This document shows positions 54,748 to 63,660 of a DNA stretch of 64,000 nt, one piece after another; position 1 is the stretch's first letter; every line of letters begins with the position of its first letter. This stretch comes from Prosthecobacter sp. (GTDB lineage Bacteria; Verrucomicrobiota; Verrucomicrobiia; Verrucomicrobiales; Verrucomicrobiaceae): positions 1 through 64,000 of the forward strand of contig JABARQ010000048.1 in the NCBI GenBank assembly GCA_019186985.1. The letters are read 5' to 3'. The notes beneath the pieces are model-generated. The model was not told the DNA's origin. It was given only the letters and a program-made list of their open reading frames with translations, and ran no database searches. The translations under genes and the position numbers were made by a program.

Positions 54748-55755
54748 ATGCCCTCCTCCGACGAATCCCATCACGAGCGCGAGCTTGGCGGCCAGCTGCT
54801 GGCCAGCGTGTCGCGTTCCTTCTACCTCACGCTCAAGGCTCTGCCGAAGGAGCTGCGCGAGCCGATCTCGCTGGCCTACCTGCTGGCGCGGACCGCCGAC
54901 ACGATTGCTGACACGGCGGTGGTGCCCGCCGGGGTTCGCATCGAATGTCTGGATGATTTCGAGGCGCTGGTCCAGGGCGGCGGCGAGCAGGTTCGGCATC
55001 GCCTTGCCGCTCGCATAGCGAAGGATTTCACGGGCTCTCAGACCGATGAGGCGGAGCGGCGGCTGATGGAGCGGTTCACCGACGGGCTGGACTGGCTCGG
55101 CACCATGAGCGGGGCGGCCTTGAAGGCGATCCGCCAGGTGCTGTCACGGATCATTCACGGCCAGCGTCTGGACATCCGGAGGTTCCCCGCCGACGGCACG
55201 CTGCGCGCCCTTTCCGGCGAGGCTGAGCTGGATGAATACACCTGGCTGGTGGCCGGCTGCGTGGGGGAGTTCTGGACGGAGATGTGCGCGGTGGAGAAGC
55301 CGGAGTCATTTGAGCCTGGCACGGATGTCGAGGCGATGAAGGCGCTCGGTGCGCGTTTCGGCAAAGGGCTTCAGCTCATCAACATCCTGCGTGACATCGG
55401 CGAGGATTTGCGCGACGGCCGCTGCTACCTGCCGGGGACGCCGGTGGAGGAGGTGCTGCGCGAAAGCCGCGTGCTTGAGCCTTCTTGGCAACATTGGTTA
55501 GGTGTCTGCCGGGGGCATCTGGCGGCGGGGCTTGAGTACGTCTGCAGGATTGCCGACGGCAAGCTTCGTTATGCGACCGCCCTGCCGCTGCTCATCGGGG
55601 TGAAGACCCTGGTGCGCATGGAGGCCGCCCCCTGGCCGAGGAAGCTGGAGGGCGTGAAGGTCAGCCGCATCGACATCGGGCTGATCCTGGCGGAGGCCGT
55701 GATCGCCTGCCGCAGTGCGGAGGGCGTCACAAGGCTGTATCAACGGCTGGCCTGA
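54748..55755 (+). CDS. Squalene/phytoene synthase-like enzyme
   Basis: This 335-residue enzyme of the head-to-head prenyl synthase family has both Asp-rich motifs: DTIAD (51-55) and DIGED (216-220, in GKGLQLINILRDIGEDLRDG). SVSRSFYLTLKALP at the start is typical. It condenses two prenyl diphosphates, giving squalene, presqualene or phytoene; the product cannot be fixed. It starts 14 bp after the M48 gene, and its stop abuts the stop of the convergent AMP-ligase gene. No hopanoid cyclase or desaturase is near. Confidence 0.88.
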   Translation: MPSSDESHHERELGGQLLASVSRSFYLTLKALPKELREPISLAYLLARTADTIADTAVVPAGVRIECLDDFEALVQGGGEQVRHRLAARIAKDFTGSQTDEAERRLMERFTDGLDWLGTMSGAALKAIRQVLSRIIHGQRLDIRRFPADGTLRALSGEAELDEYTWLVAGCVGEFWTEMCAVEKPESFEPGTDVEAMKALGARFGKGLQLINILRDIGEDLRDGRCYLPGTPVEEVLRESRVLEPSWQHWLGVCRGHLAAGLEYVCRIADGKLRYATALPLLIGVKTLVRMEAAPWPRKLEGVKVSRIDIGLILAEAVIACRSAEGVTRLYQRLA

Positions 55756-57228
55756 TCAGGCGCGCCGCAGCTTGCCGCTGGCGGTGAGCGGCAGCTCGGG
55801 CACGGCGTTGAACATGAGCGGGATCTTGTAGCCGGCGAGATGGGCGCGCAGATGGTTGCGCAGCTCCATGGCGGTCGGCGCTCCTTCCGGCGCGGCGATG
55901 TAGCGCGCGACGGGAACCTCGCCGTAGAGCGGGTGAAGGCGTGCCTCGACGAGCGAACGTTGAACCTTGGGATGGGCGTCGAGCACGGCCTCGACCTCCT
56001 CGGGAAAGACCTTCATGCCGCCGACGTTGATCAGCGTCTTTTTGCGTCCGCAGATGTAGATGCGCCCTTCGGCGTCGCGACGGCCGAGGTCGCCCGTGGC
56101 GAACCAGCCCTGCTCATCGACGACCTGGGTGCGTGGCAGCCAGGGATCCAGGTAGGCATCAAACATGCCGGGGCCGCGCAGGCAGATTTCTCCGGGTTCT
56201 CCGACGGGCGGCTCGCTGCCTGAATCATCCTTCAGCAGGCATTCGTAGGCGGGCAGGGGGAGGCCGATGGCCTCCGGGGCTTCAACGGCGCCGGCAAGGT
56301 TCAGGACCGGCAGGCCGAGTTCGATGATGCCGAGTCCCTGAACGAGGTCACGGCCGAAGCGGGCGCGGAATTTTTCCGCCGTGGCGGCGTCCAGCGCGGC
56401 GGCGGTGGCCACGGCCAGGCGCAGGGTGGTCCAGGAGCCGACGTCCGGGGCCTCGACCAGCTGGCGGTAATGGACGGGGCTGCCATACATCACCGTTGCT
56501 TTTTGTTCGGCACCGGCGCGCAGGAGGTCTTCACCCAGATGAGTCTCCTCGATGATCGTCGTCGCACCGTGATAAAGGTAGAGGACGATGGAGACGGCGA
56601 AGTGATGCGCCATCGGCAGCACCCAGAGGACGCGGTCGCCGGGGCCGATGCGCAGGCCTTCGTTGGCGGAGGTGATGCGTTGAAGCAGGGATTCGTGGGA
56701 GAGCAGGACGCCCTTGGACCTGCCGGTGGTGCCGGAGCTGAAGCGGATGAAGGCCGGGTTCAGGGCTTCGAAGGCATCACGCGGGAAGCCGGTGTCGGGT
56801 GTCGGCGGCACCTTGGCAATGATGACGGCCAGGCCGTTGACCTCAAGCTGGCCGCAGTGCTGCGCCTGGGCTGGAAGCCAGGAGGCGGCGGATTCGACGA
56901 CCAGCACGAGGTCCAGGGCGGTGCGGCTGAGAAGCTCGCGTTTTTCCTCCTCGGCAAGCTCCTCCGGAATGGGGACGAAGCAGGCGCCTGCGGCGAGGGT
57001 GGACAGGGCGAGCGGCACGTAGTCCAGGCAGCTCGGGTAATGCACGCCGACACGGAGACGGTCGACGCGTCCCGGTTCGACGGCGAGGTGCGGCCGGATC
57101 TGGTCCGCCAGGGCATCGGTTCGCTGAAACAGTTCCTGGTAGGTGAGTGAACGGTCCTTTTGCACCAGCGCAACGGCCCCGGGCTGCGCGCGTTCACGAA
57201 TGGCCTCGACAATGCTGAATCTGCTCAT
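55756..57228 (-). CDS. AMP-dependent acyl/aryl ligase (ANL superfamily)
   Basis: This 490-residue, full-length adenylating enzyme activates a carboxylic acid as acyl-AMP. Motifs in order: FIRFSSGTTGRSKGVLLSH (A3), GEICLRGPGMFDAYL, GWFATGDLGRRDAEGRIYICG (A7/A8 with the Asp) and the catalytic lysine near the C-terminus in LTASGKLRRA. Substrate is unknown. It is convergent with the squalene/phytoene synthase gene with no spacer, and 13 bp upstream of the PagL-like gene, so a lipid role is plausible. Confidence 0.88.
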   Translation of the reverse strand: MSRFSIVEAIRERAQPGAVALVQKDRSLTYQELFQRTDALADQIRPHLAVEPGRVDRLRVGVHYPSCLDYVPLALSTLAAGACFVPIPEELAEEEKRELLSRTALDLVLVVESAASWLPAQAQHCGQLEVNGLAVIIAKVPPTPDTGFPRDAFEALNPAFIRFSSGTTGRSKGVLLSHESLLQRITSANEGLRIGPGDRVLWVLPMAHHFAVSIVLYLYHGATTIIEETHLGEDLLRAGAEQKATVMYGSPVHYRQLVEAPDVGSWTTLRLAVATAAALDAATAEKFRARFGRDLVQGLGIIELGLPVLNLAGAVEAPEAIGLPLPAYECLLKDDSGSEPPVGEPGEICLRGPGMFDAYLDPWLPRTQVVDEQGWFATGDLGRRDAEGRIYICGRKKTLINVGGMKVFPEEVEAVLDAHPKVQRSLVEARLHPLYGEVPVARYIAAPEGAPTAMELRNHLRAHLAGYKIPLMFNAVPELPLTASGKLRRA

Positions 57229-57240
57229 GCCGCGTTCGGA

Positions 57241-57855
57241 TCAGAAGCCCCAGGACAGACCGACGGTGACGCCGAGCGAGTTGACGCCGGGATTGGGATC
57301 GGTGGCGCCGCCGTTGGAGAGGTGCTGGAACATGGCGCCGACGCGCACCTGGGTGGTGGCGTTGATGGCATGGGCGATGCCTGCATTGGCAAACCAATTG
57401 AGCGTAAAGTCCTGCCCCTGGCCGCCGGCGACACCCTGGGAGTCGATCCAGCCCGCGCCGCCGCCGATGCCGGCATAGACGGACCAGGTGCCTGAGGCGT
57501 TCCACCATTCGATGGAAGGCGCACCCATGAGGCCGAAGTAATGGTTTTCCGGGCCGGTTTCAATCCACTGGCCGAGCAGGGAGATGCGGTTGCGGATGAA
57601 GAGCTTGGAGCCGTTGGCGAAATCCAGGCCGAGCACTTCGGGAGAGCGCCAGGTCAGCATCACGGGCACCATGCCGTAGTTGAGCTGGGTGCTGCCGCCG
57701 ACTTTCCAGAGGTAGCCCGCCTCCAGGTCGATGTAATGCTCGTCCCAGGGCTTCACGGTGGCGGGCAGCACGTCCGAGGCAGGGGCGTCCTTGGCGGGAG
57801 TGGTGACTGGCAGGCAGGTCAGGCAGGCGAGGAGGAGCAGGCGGATTTTCTTCAT
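57241..57855 (-). CDS. Acyloxyacyl hydrolase / PagL-like lipid A deacylase
   Basis: PagL-type outer-membrane barrels remove a 3-O-acyl chain from lipid A. The 204-residue protein has a signal peptide (LLLLACLTCLPVTTPAKD) and amphipathic strands. The PagL signature is FQHLSNGGATDPNPGVNSLG, with His178 and Ser180 as the expected catalytic pair, and it ends in an outer-membrane-type terminal Phe (GLSWGF). ATG 57855 gives the clean signal peptide; the frame to 57969 is rejected. It is encoded directly downstream of the ligase gene start on the same strand. Confidence 0.78.
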   Translation of the reverse strand: MKKIRLLLLACLTCLPVTTPAKDAPASDVLPATVKPWDEHYIDLEAGYLWKVGGSTQLNYGMVPVMLTWRSPEVLGLDFANGSKLFIRNRISLLGQWIETGPENHYFGLMGAPSIEWWNASGTWSVYAGIGGGAGWIDSQGVAGGQGQDFTLNWFANAGIAHAINATTQVRVGAMFQHLSNGGATDPNPGVNSLGVTVGLSWGF

Positions 57856-57913
57856 GCGGGCGCATGAAGCCATGGCAGTCCCGGGGATGCAAGCCTTCAT
57901 GAGCCGGGCCCGC

Positions 57914-58816
57914 TCAGTCGAAGAAGGGGAAGAGCTTCCGCAGCGTCGCCTTGTCGGGGCGCGTGCCATATTCGCAAATCTCGAAGGTCTCGGCGTACTT
58001 CACCGCCTTGCCGCGCTCGGGGCCGTAGAACTCGATGAGGAGGTCGCGATATTTGTCGGCCTCGCTGCCCTGGCGTGCGCCCCAGCGGCGTTTCAGCCAG
58101 GCGCGGCGTGCGGCTTCATCCGAGGCGGGCGGGACGTCCTTTTCCACGTATTGTGCCGAGCCGCTGGCGCCGCCTTCATAGGCCTGGGAGGTGAGCTCAT
58201 GGAGGCCGTCGAGCTTCTGGTCAAAGGCGTCGTCGAGCGCCACGGCGATGTCGGGCTTGAAGGGGTAGGGTTTCTGGAAGCCGTCGCTGGAGTAGAGGAA
58301 GACGGGGTTTTTGGTCAAGGGGGGCACGTCGGGGCAGAAGAAGGGGACGGTGACCATGAAGGCGGCGTCCTGGACGAGGATGCCGACATAACGATGGTCG
58401 GGATGATAGTCCCAGGGGCGGTGGGCGATGACGATGTCGGCCTTCCATTCACGGATGACGCGGGTGAGGAGGCGGCGGTTTTCCAGGGTGGGCAGGAGTT
58501 CGCCGTCATGGATGTCGAGCACCTGGGAGGTGACGCCCAGTTTTTTGGCGCAGGCGGCGGCTTCGGTGGTGCGGCGCAGTGCGAGAGGACCTCCGGCCTC
58601 CCTCCAGTGGCCGATGTCACCGTTGGTCACGGACACCAGTTTGACGTGATGTCCCTGCCGGGCCCATTTCACGGCCGTGCCACCGGCCTTGTATTCGGCA
58701 TCATCGGGATGGGCGCCAAAGACGATGATGCGGAGCCTGCCGTCGTTGTCGGCGGCCTTGAGCGGCAGCAGCAGGGAGGAAAGAAGGCAGGTCAGGAGGG
58801 CGAGGCTGGCTTTCAT
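57914..58816 (-). CDS. Secreted PIG-L family deacetylase
   Basis: This 300-residue protein has a signal peptide (ASLALLTCLLSSLLLPLKA) and the PIG-L/LmbE fold. The zinc motif is GAHPDDAE (36-41), and HRPWDYHPDH carries the later His. Relatives remove acetyl from GlcNAc-containing lipids or thiols. The substrate is unknown; periplasmic location suggests cell-wall or exopolysaccharide sugars. The next gene downstream is the PagL-like gene on the same strand. Confidence 0.9.
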   Translation of the reverse strand: MKASLALLTCLLSSLLLPLKAADNDGRLRIIVFGAHPDDAEYKAGGTAVKWARQGHHVKLVSVTNGDIGHWREAGGPLALRRTTEAAACAKKLGVTSQVLDIHDGELLPTLENRRLLTRVIREWKADIVIAHRPWDYHPDHRYVGILVQDAAFMVTVPFFCPDVPPLTKNPVFLYSSDGFQKPYPFKPDIAVALDDAFDQKLDGLHELTSQAYEGGASGSAQYVEKDVPPASDEAARRAWLKRRWGARQGSEADKYRDLLIEFYGPERGKAVKYAETFEICEYGTRPDKATLRKLFPFFD

Positions 58817-58855
58817 GCGTGGAGTTTTACGGGCTCCAGCCTGCAATCTTCCGGC

Positions 58856-60619
58856 TCAAAGGGGCCAGAAGACGGGAACCAGGGCCAGGATCATCAGCAC
58901 CATGAGCAGGGTGAGGCCGCCGCCGACCTTGATGAAGTCTCCAAATCGGTACTTTCCAGGTCCGTAGATCAGGATGCAGCTCGGTTCGAAGGGGGTGAGG
59001 ACGGAGATGCTGGCGCTGAGCATGACGGCCATGGCGAAGGCTCGTGGATTGGCGTTCATGGCTTCAGCGGCCTTCAGGGCCACGGGCAGCACGACGAGGG
59101 CGGCGGCGGCGTTGGACATGGGCTGGGTGAGCAGGACGGTGAGCAGGCTGAAGCCTGCGAGGACGGCCATCGGGCCGAAGGAGGAGAGGTTCCCAACCAC
59201 AAGTTCGGCAAGCATCCGGTCGGCGCCGGACTTGGCCATGGCGGTGCCGAAGGCGGTCATGCCGCCGATCAGGATGAGCATGCGCCAGTCCACGTTTTCG
59301 TAGGCGGCCTCGAGGGTCATGCAGCGTGTGGCCAGGGCGATGAGGCCGACGATGAGGAAGGCGATGGCGGCGGGGATGAGGTTGAAGCTGCTGAGCAGGA
59401 CGGCGAGGGCGAAGACGATGAGCACGGCGATGCCGCGCTTTTGTGCGCCGTGGCTCATGGCATGCTCGGTGATGACGACCATCTCGGAGTTTTCCTCGAA
59501 GACGCGGATGCGGTCATAGGAGCCCTGGAGGAGCATCATGTCACCGGCCTGCAGCGTCACATCGCCCATGTGGTCGCTGAGGGTGCGGTCGCCGCGCAGC
59601 AGGGCGAGGACCGAGAGGCCGGAGCGGCGCCTGAAGTTGCTGCTGCGCAGGCTTTGTCCGACGAGGCTGCAGCGCGGGGTGAGCACGACCTCGGCGATGC
59701 TGGCGTCGCGCATGTCCACGCCGGAGTCACGCAGGTCGAGGTCCTCGAGGATTTCGATGCCCTCGATCTTTTTCACACGGATGAGGTTCTGGACCTTGCC
59801 GGCCACGAGCACGATGTCGCCCTGCTCAAGCCGCACATGGGGGCCGACCTCGACCTCGGAGCCGGAGCGGCGGATTTTGACGACCTGAAACTCCATGACG
59901 GAGAAGTCGGAGGCATAGACCTCCTGGCCGATGATGGGGGAGCCGGGAAGGATGACGACTTCGCAGAGGTACTCGCGGATGGGTTCACCGGCCTTGCCGC
60001 CCTCGGCGCGGTCACGTTCCGGGAGGAAGCGGGTGCCGATGAACATCATGTAGACGAGGCCGACGCCGAAGAGCGCGATGCCGACGGCGCTGAATTCAAA
60101 CATGCCGACGGGATCCATGCCGGCCTTCACCATGGCGCCGCTGACGGCCACGTTGGTGCTGGTGCCGATGAGGGTGCAGGTGCCGCCGAGGATGGAGGAG
60201 AAGGCCAGGGGCATCAGCAGGCGGGATGGTGGGATGCCGAGCCGGCGTGCCAGGGCGATCACCGGCCCGAGGAACATGGCGGTGACGGTGGTGTTGTTCA
60301 TGAAGGCGGAGATGGCCCCGACCGAGGCCATCATGCCTGCGACGATGCGTTTTGGATGGCCGCCCGTGGTGCGGGCGAGCACATGGCCGACGCTGTCGAG
60401 CACGCCGGTTTCACGCAGGGCGGCGCCGATGACAAAGATGGCGCCGAGCATCACGATGACGTCCTGGCCGAAGCCGGCGAAGGCCTCATTGACGGTGATG
60501 ATGCCGCTCATCACCAGCGCACAGAGGAGGGCGAGCGTGACCAGGTCCACCGAGACCTTCTCCGTGGCAAAGAGGATCACGGCGACAAGGAGAAGACCGA
60601 TGACGATGGCGGCATCCAT
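58856..60619 (-). CDS. SLC13/DASS-family permease with two TrkA-C domains
   Basis: This 587-residue inner-membrane transporter has about ten hydrophobic segments split by a soluble region (about 210-370). The soluble part holds two TrkA-C (RCK_C) domains, as in GSPIIGQEVYASDF and CSLVGQSLRSSNFRRRSGL. The membrane part has the family pattern AGFGQDVIVMLGAIFVIGAAL and FMNNTTVTAMFLGPV; the NNT motif is the Na+/substrate site in SLC13 proteins. Substrates are likely di-/tricarboxylates or sulfate. ATG 60619 begins at the first helix; the upstream extension to 60784 is rejected. Confidence 0.88.
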   Translation of the reverse strand: MDAAIVIGLLLVAVILFATEKVSVDLVTLALLCALVMSGIITVNEAFAGFGQDVIVMLGAIFVIGAALRETGVLDSVGHVLARTTGGHPKRIVAGMMASVGAISAFMNNTTVTAMFLGPVIALARRLGIPPSRLLMPLAFSSILGGTCTLIGTSTNVAVSGAMVKAGMDPVGMFEFSAVGIALFGVGLVYMMFIGTRFLPERDRAEGGKAGEPIREYLCEVVILPGSPIIGQEVYASDFSVMEFQVVKIRRSGSEVEVGPHVRLEQGDIVLVAGKVQNLIRVKKIEGIEILEDLDLRDSGVDMRDASIAEVVLTPRCSLVGQSLRSSNFRRRSGLSVLALLRGDRTLSDHMGDVTLQAGDMMLLQGSYDRIRVFEENSEMVVITEHAMSHGAQKRGIAVLIVFALAVLLSSFNLIPAAIAFLIVGLIALATRCMTLEAAYENVDWRMLILIGGMTAFGTAMAKSGADRMLAELVVGNLSSFGPMAVLAGFSLLTVLLTQPMSNAAAALVVLPVALKAAEAMNANPRAFAMAVMLSASISVLTPFEPSCILIYGPGKYRFGDFIKVGGGLTLLMVLMILALVPVFWPL

Positions 60620-60699
60620 GAAGCGGGCGCGGATGATGGCGTGGATGTCCTGCGCGGCAAGGAACAAGAAGAACCGGCGCCTGATTGTGGCGGCGGGTG

Positions 60700-62484
60700 C
60701 TACCTGGAGGCTTCCAGGCCTTCCTGGATGCGCCTGAGGACCTTGGGATCCGGCGGCTTCATGCCGAGGGCCCTGGAGAACCACTCCCGCGCCTTGGCCT
60801 TGTTGCCCATCTTCAGATGGGTCTGAGCGATGTGCTCGATGATCTCGGCGTCATCCGGTTCGGGGTTGGTGAGAAGGGAGAGGGCGCGTTCGAGCTCGAC
60901 CAGCGCATGGCCGTAGTCGCCCTTCTTGAAATGCCACCAACCGAGGCTGTCGATGTAGGCGGCCTTGCCGGGCTGAAGCTCGTTGGCCTTGCGGATGAGT
61001 TCACCGGCCTTGTCCAGGTGGCGGCCTTGTTCAAGCCACATGTAGCCGAGGTAGTTCATGGTGTTCGCCGCGTCCTCGACCTCATCCTTGGGGGTCAGGG
61101 TGATGGCCTTTTCAAACATGCGTCCGGCATCGTCGAACCTGCCGCCCCGTTCGAGGGTGAGCCCGAACTGGAAGTAGAAGCGGTGGTTCACCAGCTCAGC
61201 CTGGCCTGACTCCGCCATGGATGCGGCGCGTTCCATGGACTGGATGGCCTTCTCCCAGCGCTGCAGGCTTCTCTGGGCAAAGGCGGCGTGCAGATGGAAG
61301 ACGGGGTTGTCCGGATAAAGGCGAGTGGTGCGTTCGCAGAGCTGGATGAGCTTTTCGTAGAGCTGTGACTGGAGCAGGAGCTGGCCGAGGGCCTGGTATT
61401 CAGAGGCGTCGCCGCCGCCGATGCGGATGGCCGCCTCCATGTGCGGCACGGCCTGGGCCCACTGCTCCCGGGATTCATGGGCGCGGACGAGCAGCCGGCG
61501 CTGCTCGACGTCGTCCGGGGCGAGCCTGACGATCTCCTCCAGCAGGGCCAGGGCCTTGTCGGGCTGCTCGCTGGATTCGTAGAGCCTGAAGAGGAGCTTG
61601 CGGGCCTGGAGGCTGCCGCCCGAGGCGACGATCTTTTCACAAAGGCTGCGTGCGGCATCGAGCTGGTTGGTCAGCACATAATATTCGGCAACGCTGAGCC
61701 GGGCGGCATCCCCCTTTTCGCCCTGGGCCGCATGGCCGAGGGCCTTTTCAAAAAAGACATTCACCCGCCGGGCGTGCTCCTCCCGCATCTCCGTCTGGGC
61801 CAGGGGCCAGACTTCCTGGGCGGCTCGTCCCAGCGCCAGCCACCAGGAGGGCTTGCTGATGTCCAGCCTCGACGCCTGATCGAGGATTTTGACCGCCTCC
61901 TCCCGCTGCGCGATGGTCAGGTGGAACTGGACTGCAAAGGTGATGACGTCGGCGCGCCTGGGGAAGCGTGCCAGGGTCTGGTCCACGATCCGGTGACCGC
62001 GGTCCTTTTCGAACGGATCCTCCGACACATAAGTGGTTAGGAAGCGGACAAGGTTGAGATAAACCGCTGGTTCGTCAGGCCTGGCGGCGATGCATTTTTC
62101 CAGGAAGGCGACCGCCTCGGCGCGGCTCTGGTAATGATAGATCAGCTCGGCGGTGTGGCCGGTGAGCGTGTTGTTGGCCGGATCGGCCTTCGCCACCTCC
62201 CTGTAATGGGTGAGCGCCTCCCGCATCTTGCCGGCGCTTTCAAGCTGGAGGGCCGTGGCGTAGTGGGCCATGGCCTCGGCAATGGCGGAGTCCTCGGCCC
62301 TGAGCTGCAGGTCGGCCGGCGGTGGCTTGATCCGGGGCAGGGAGAGGTCGGCACGCTCCGCAGCATGAAGGCCCGTGAAGGCGACTGGCAGAAGGAGGCC
62401 AAGGAGCGTGCCCGGGCCTGGAAAGGACAAAAAGCCTCCGCCGGCGAATCGAATGGCTCTTTTCGCGGGGCGGAGGCAGATCAT
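60700..62484 (-). CDS. Secreted TPR repeat protein
   Basis: This 594-residue protein starts with a signal peptide (TLLGLLLPVAFTGLHAAE). About 14 TPR-like helix pairs fill residues 75-585, such as YYATALQLESAGKMREALTH-type repeats and AYIDSLGWWHFKKGDYGHAL near the end. It is probably a periplasmic or envelope scaffold. The gene ends 80 bp before the SLC13 start on the same strand and begins 17 bp downstream of the small ribosomal-protein gene. Confidence 0.82.
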   Translation of the reverse strand: MICLRPAKRAIRFAGGGFLSFPGPGTLLGLLLPVAFTGLHAAERADLSLPRIKPPPADLQLRAEDSAIAEAMAHYATALQLESAGKMREALTHYREVAKADPANNTLTGHTAELIYHYQSRAEAVAFLEKCIAARPDEPAVYLNLVRFLTTYVSEDPFEKDRGHRIVDQTLARFPRRADVITFAVQFHLTIAQREEAVKILDQASRLDISKPSWWLALGRAAQEVWPLAQTEMREEHARRVNVFFEKALGHAAQGEKGDAARLSVAEYYVLTNQLDAARSLCEKIVASGGSLQARKLLFRLYESSEQPDKALALLEEIVRLAPDDVEQRRLLVRAHESREQWAQAVPHMEAAIRIGGGDASEYQALGQLLLQSQLYEKLIQLCERTTRLYPDNPVFHLHAAFAQRSLQRWEKAIQSMERAASMAESGQAELVNHRFYFQFGLTLERGGRFDDAGRMFEKAITLTPKDEVEDAANTMNYLGYMWLEQGRHLDKAGELIRKANELQPGKAAYIDSLGWWHFKKGDYGHALVELERALSLLTNPEPDDAEIIEHIAQTHLKMGNKAKAREWFSRALGMKPPDPKVLRRIQEGLEASR

Positions 62485-62501
62485 GCTGTCGAGGCTAACG
62501 G

Positions 62502-62606
62502 TTACGACTTGTAGCGCAAACGCTTCTTATGGCGGTTGGCGCGCATGCGCTTCTTGCGCTTGTGCTTGTTGATCTTCGTCTTTCTGCGCTTTTTGAGCGA
62601 TCCCAT
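62502..62606 (-). CDS. bS22/AURKAIP1-COX24-type small ribosomal protein
   Basis: This is a 34-residue, almost wholly basic peptide beginning MGSLKKRRKTKINKHKRKKR and ending HKKRLRYKS. The KKRRKxKxxKHKxKKRxR spacing is that of the bacterial AURKAIP1/COX24-domain proteins, related to bS22 of mycobacteria and mS38 of mitochondria, which bind the small ribosomal subunit. It is too short for most gene finders. hisG lies upstream and the TPR gene downstream on the same strand. Confidence 0.8.
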   Translation of the reverse strand: MGSLKKRRKTKINKHKRKKRMRANRHKKRLRYKS

Positions 62607-62643
62607 GTTGGTGGTGTTCTCGGGTTGTTGTGGGTTGGGTCCG

Positions 62644-63528
62644 TTAGTGGACGATTTTGTTCAGCGGGTACTCGACGATGCCTTCGGCACCCAGTGATTT
62701 GAGCCGCGGAATGATCACGCGGACGACGGATTCGGGGATGACGGTCTCCACGGCCACCCATTCAGGCGTGGCAAGCTGGGAGACGGTCGGGGAGCGTTCG
62801 CTCGGCAGGGTCTTGACGACTTCGCCGAGGGAGGCGGCGGGGACGTTCATCTTGAGGCCGACCTTGTCGCGGGCCTCCAGGGCGCCCTTGAGGAGCAGGA
62901 CGAGCGTCTCCATTTTTTCGCGCTTCCAGGCGTCGGCGTAGGCGCTTTTGCTGGCGACGAACTGAGGGTAGCTCTCCATCAGGGTGTCGACGATGCGCAG
63001 CTTGTTGGCGCGCAGGGAGCTGCCGGTCTCCGTGATGTCGACGATGGCGTCGACGAGTTCCGGGACCTTCACCTCGGTGGCACCCCAGCTGAACTCGACC
63101 TCGGCCTTGACGCCGTGCTTGGCCAGGTAGGCCTTGGTCATGTCCACGGCTTCGGTGGCGATGCGCCTGCCTTCGAGATCCTTGACGGACTTGATGGGGG
63201 AGTCGTCCGGCACCACGAGAACCCAGCGGGTGGGCTTGGAGGTGGCCTTGGAGTAGCGGAGGTCGGTCAGGACCTCGACGTCGGCGTTGTTTTCGGCGAT
63301 CCAGTCCCTGCCGGTGATGCCGCAGTCCAGGAATCCGTGGTCCACATAGCGGCCGATCTCCTGGGCGCGGAGCAGGCGCAGCTCCAGTTCCTCGTCATCG
63401 ACGGTCGGGCGGTAGGAACGGGAGGACACCACGATGTTGAATCCCGCGCGCTTGAGAAGCTCAAGCGTCGGCTCCTGGAGGCTGCCTTTCGGCAGGCCAA
63501 GGCGGAGGGTGTTTTTCGGTTCGGCCAT
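62644..63528 (-). CDS. hisG: ATP phosphoribosyltransferase, long form
   Basis: HisG starts histidine synthesis by joining ATP and PRPP. The 294-residue length, with an extra ~80-residue C-terminal domain, marks the HisG-L form, which is feedback-inhibited by histidine and needs no HisZ. The opening [31 protein letters not shown] and the PRPP-binding [20 protein letters not shown] are all present. ATG 63528 (MAEPKNTLR) fits the family. Other his genes are absent here. Confidence 0.96.
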   Translation of the reverse strand: MAEPKNTLRLGLPKGSLQEPTLELLKRAGFNIVVSSRSYRPTVDDEELELRLLRAQEIGRYVDHGFLDCGITGRDWIAENNADVEVLTDLRYSKATSKPTRWVLVVPDDSPIKSVKDLEGRRIATEAVDMTKAYLAKHGVKAEVEFSWGATEVKVPELVDAIVDITETGSSLRANKLRIVDTLMESYPQFVASKSAYADAWKREKMETLVLLLKGALEARDKVGLKMNVPAASLGEVVKTLPSERSPTVSQLATPEWVAVETVIPESVVRVIIPRLKSLGAEGIVEYPLNKIVH

Positions 63529-63660
63529 GTGGGGGGAGGGAAAAAGGGCGCGCAGAGTAGCGGGGTTTGGCGGTCTGCAAAGGGGAATTTGCCCGTTCAG
63601 AGGGTTCCTGTCCGCCGCTTGCCTTGACACGGGGCGGGCATTCTTGACCTTTCCTGTCTC

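Noticed and set aside
57758-60826. Plus-strand open frame of 1022 codons
   Set aside because: Antisense to the PIG-L and SLC13 genes, extremely Asp/Gly/His-rich, no motif.
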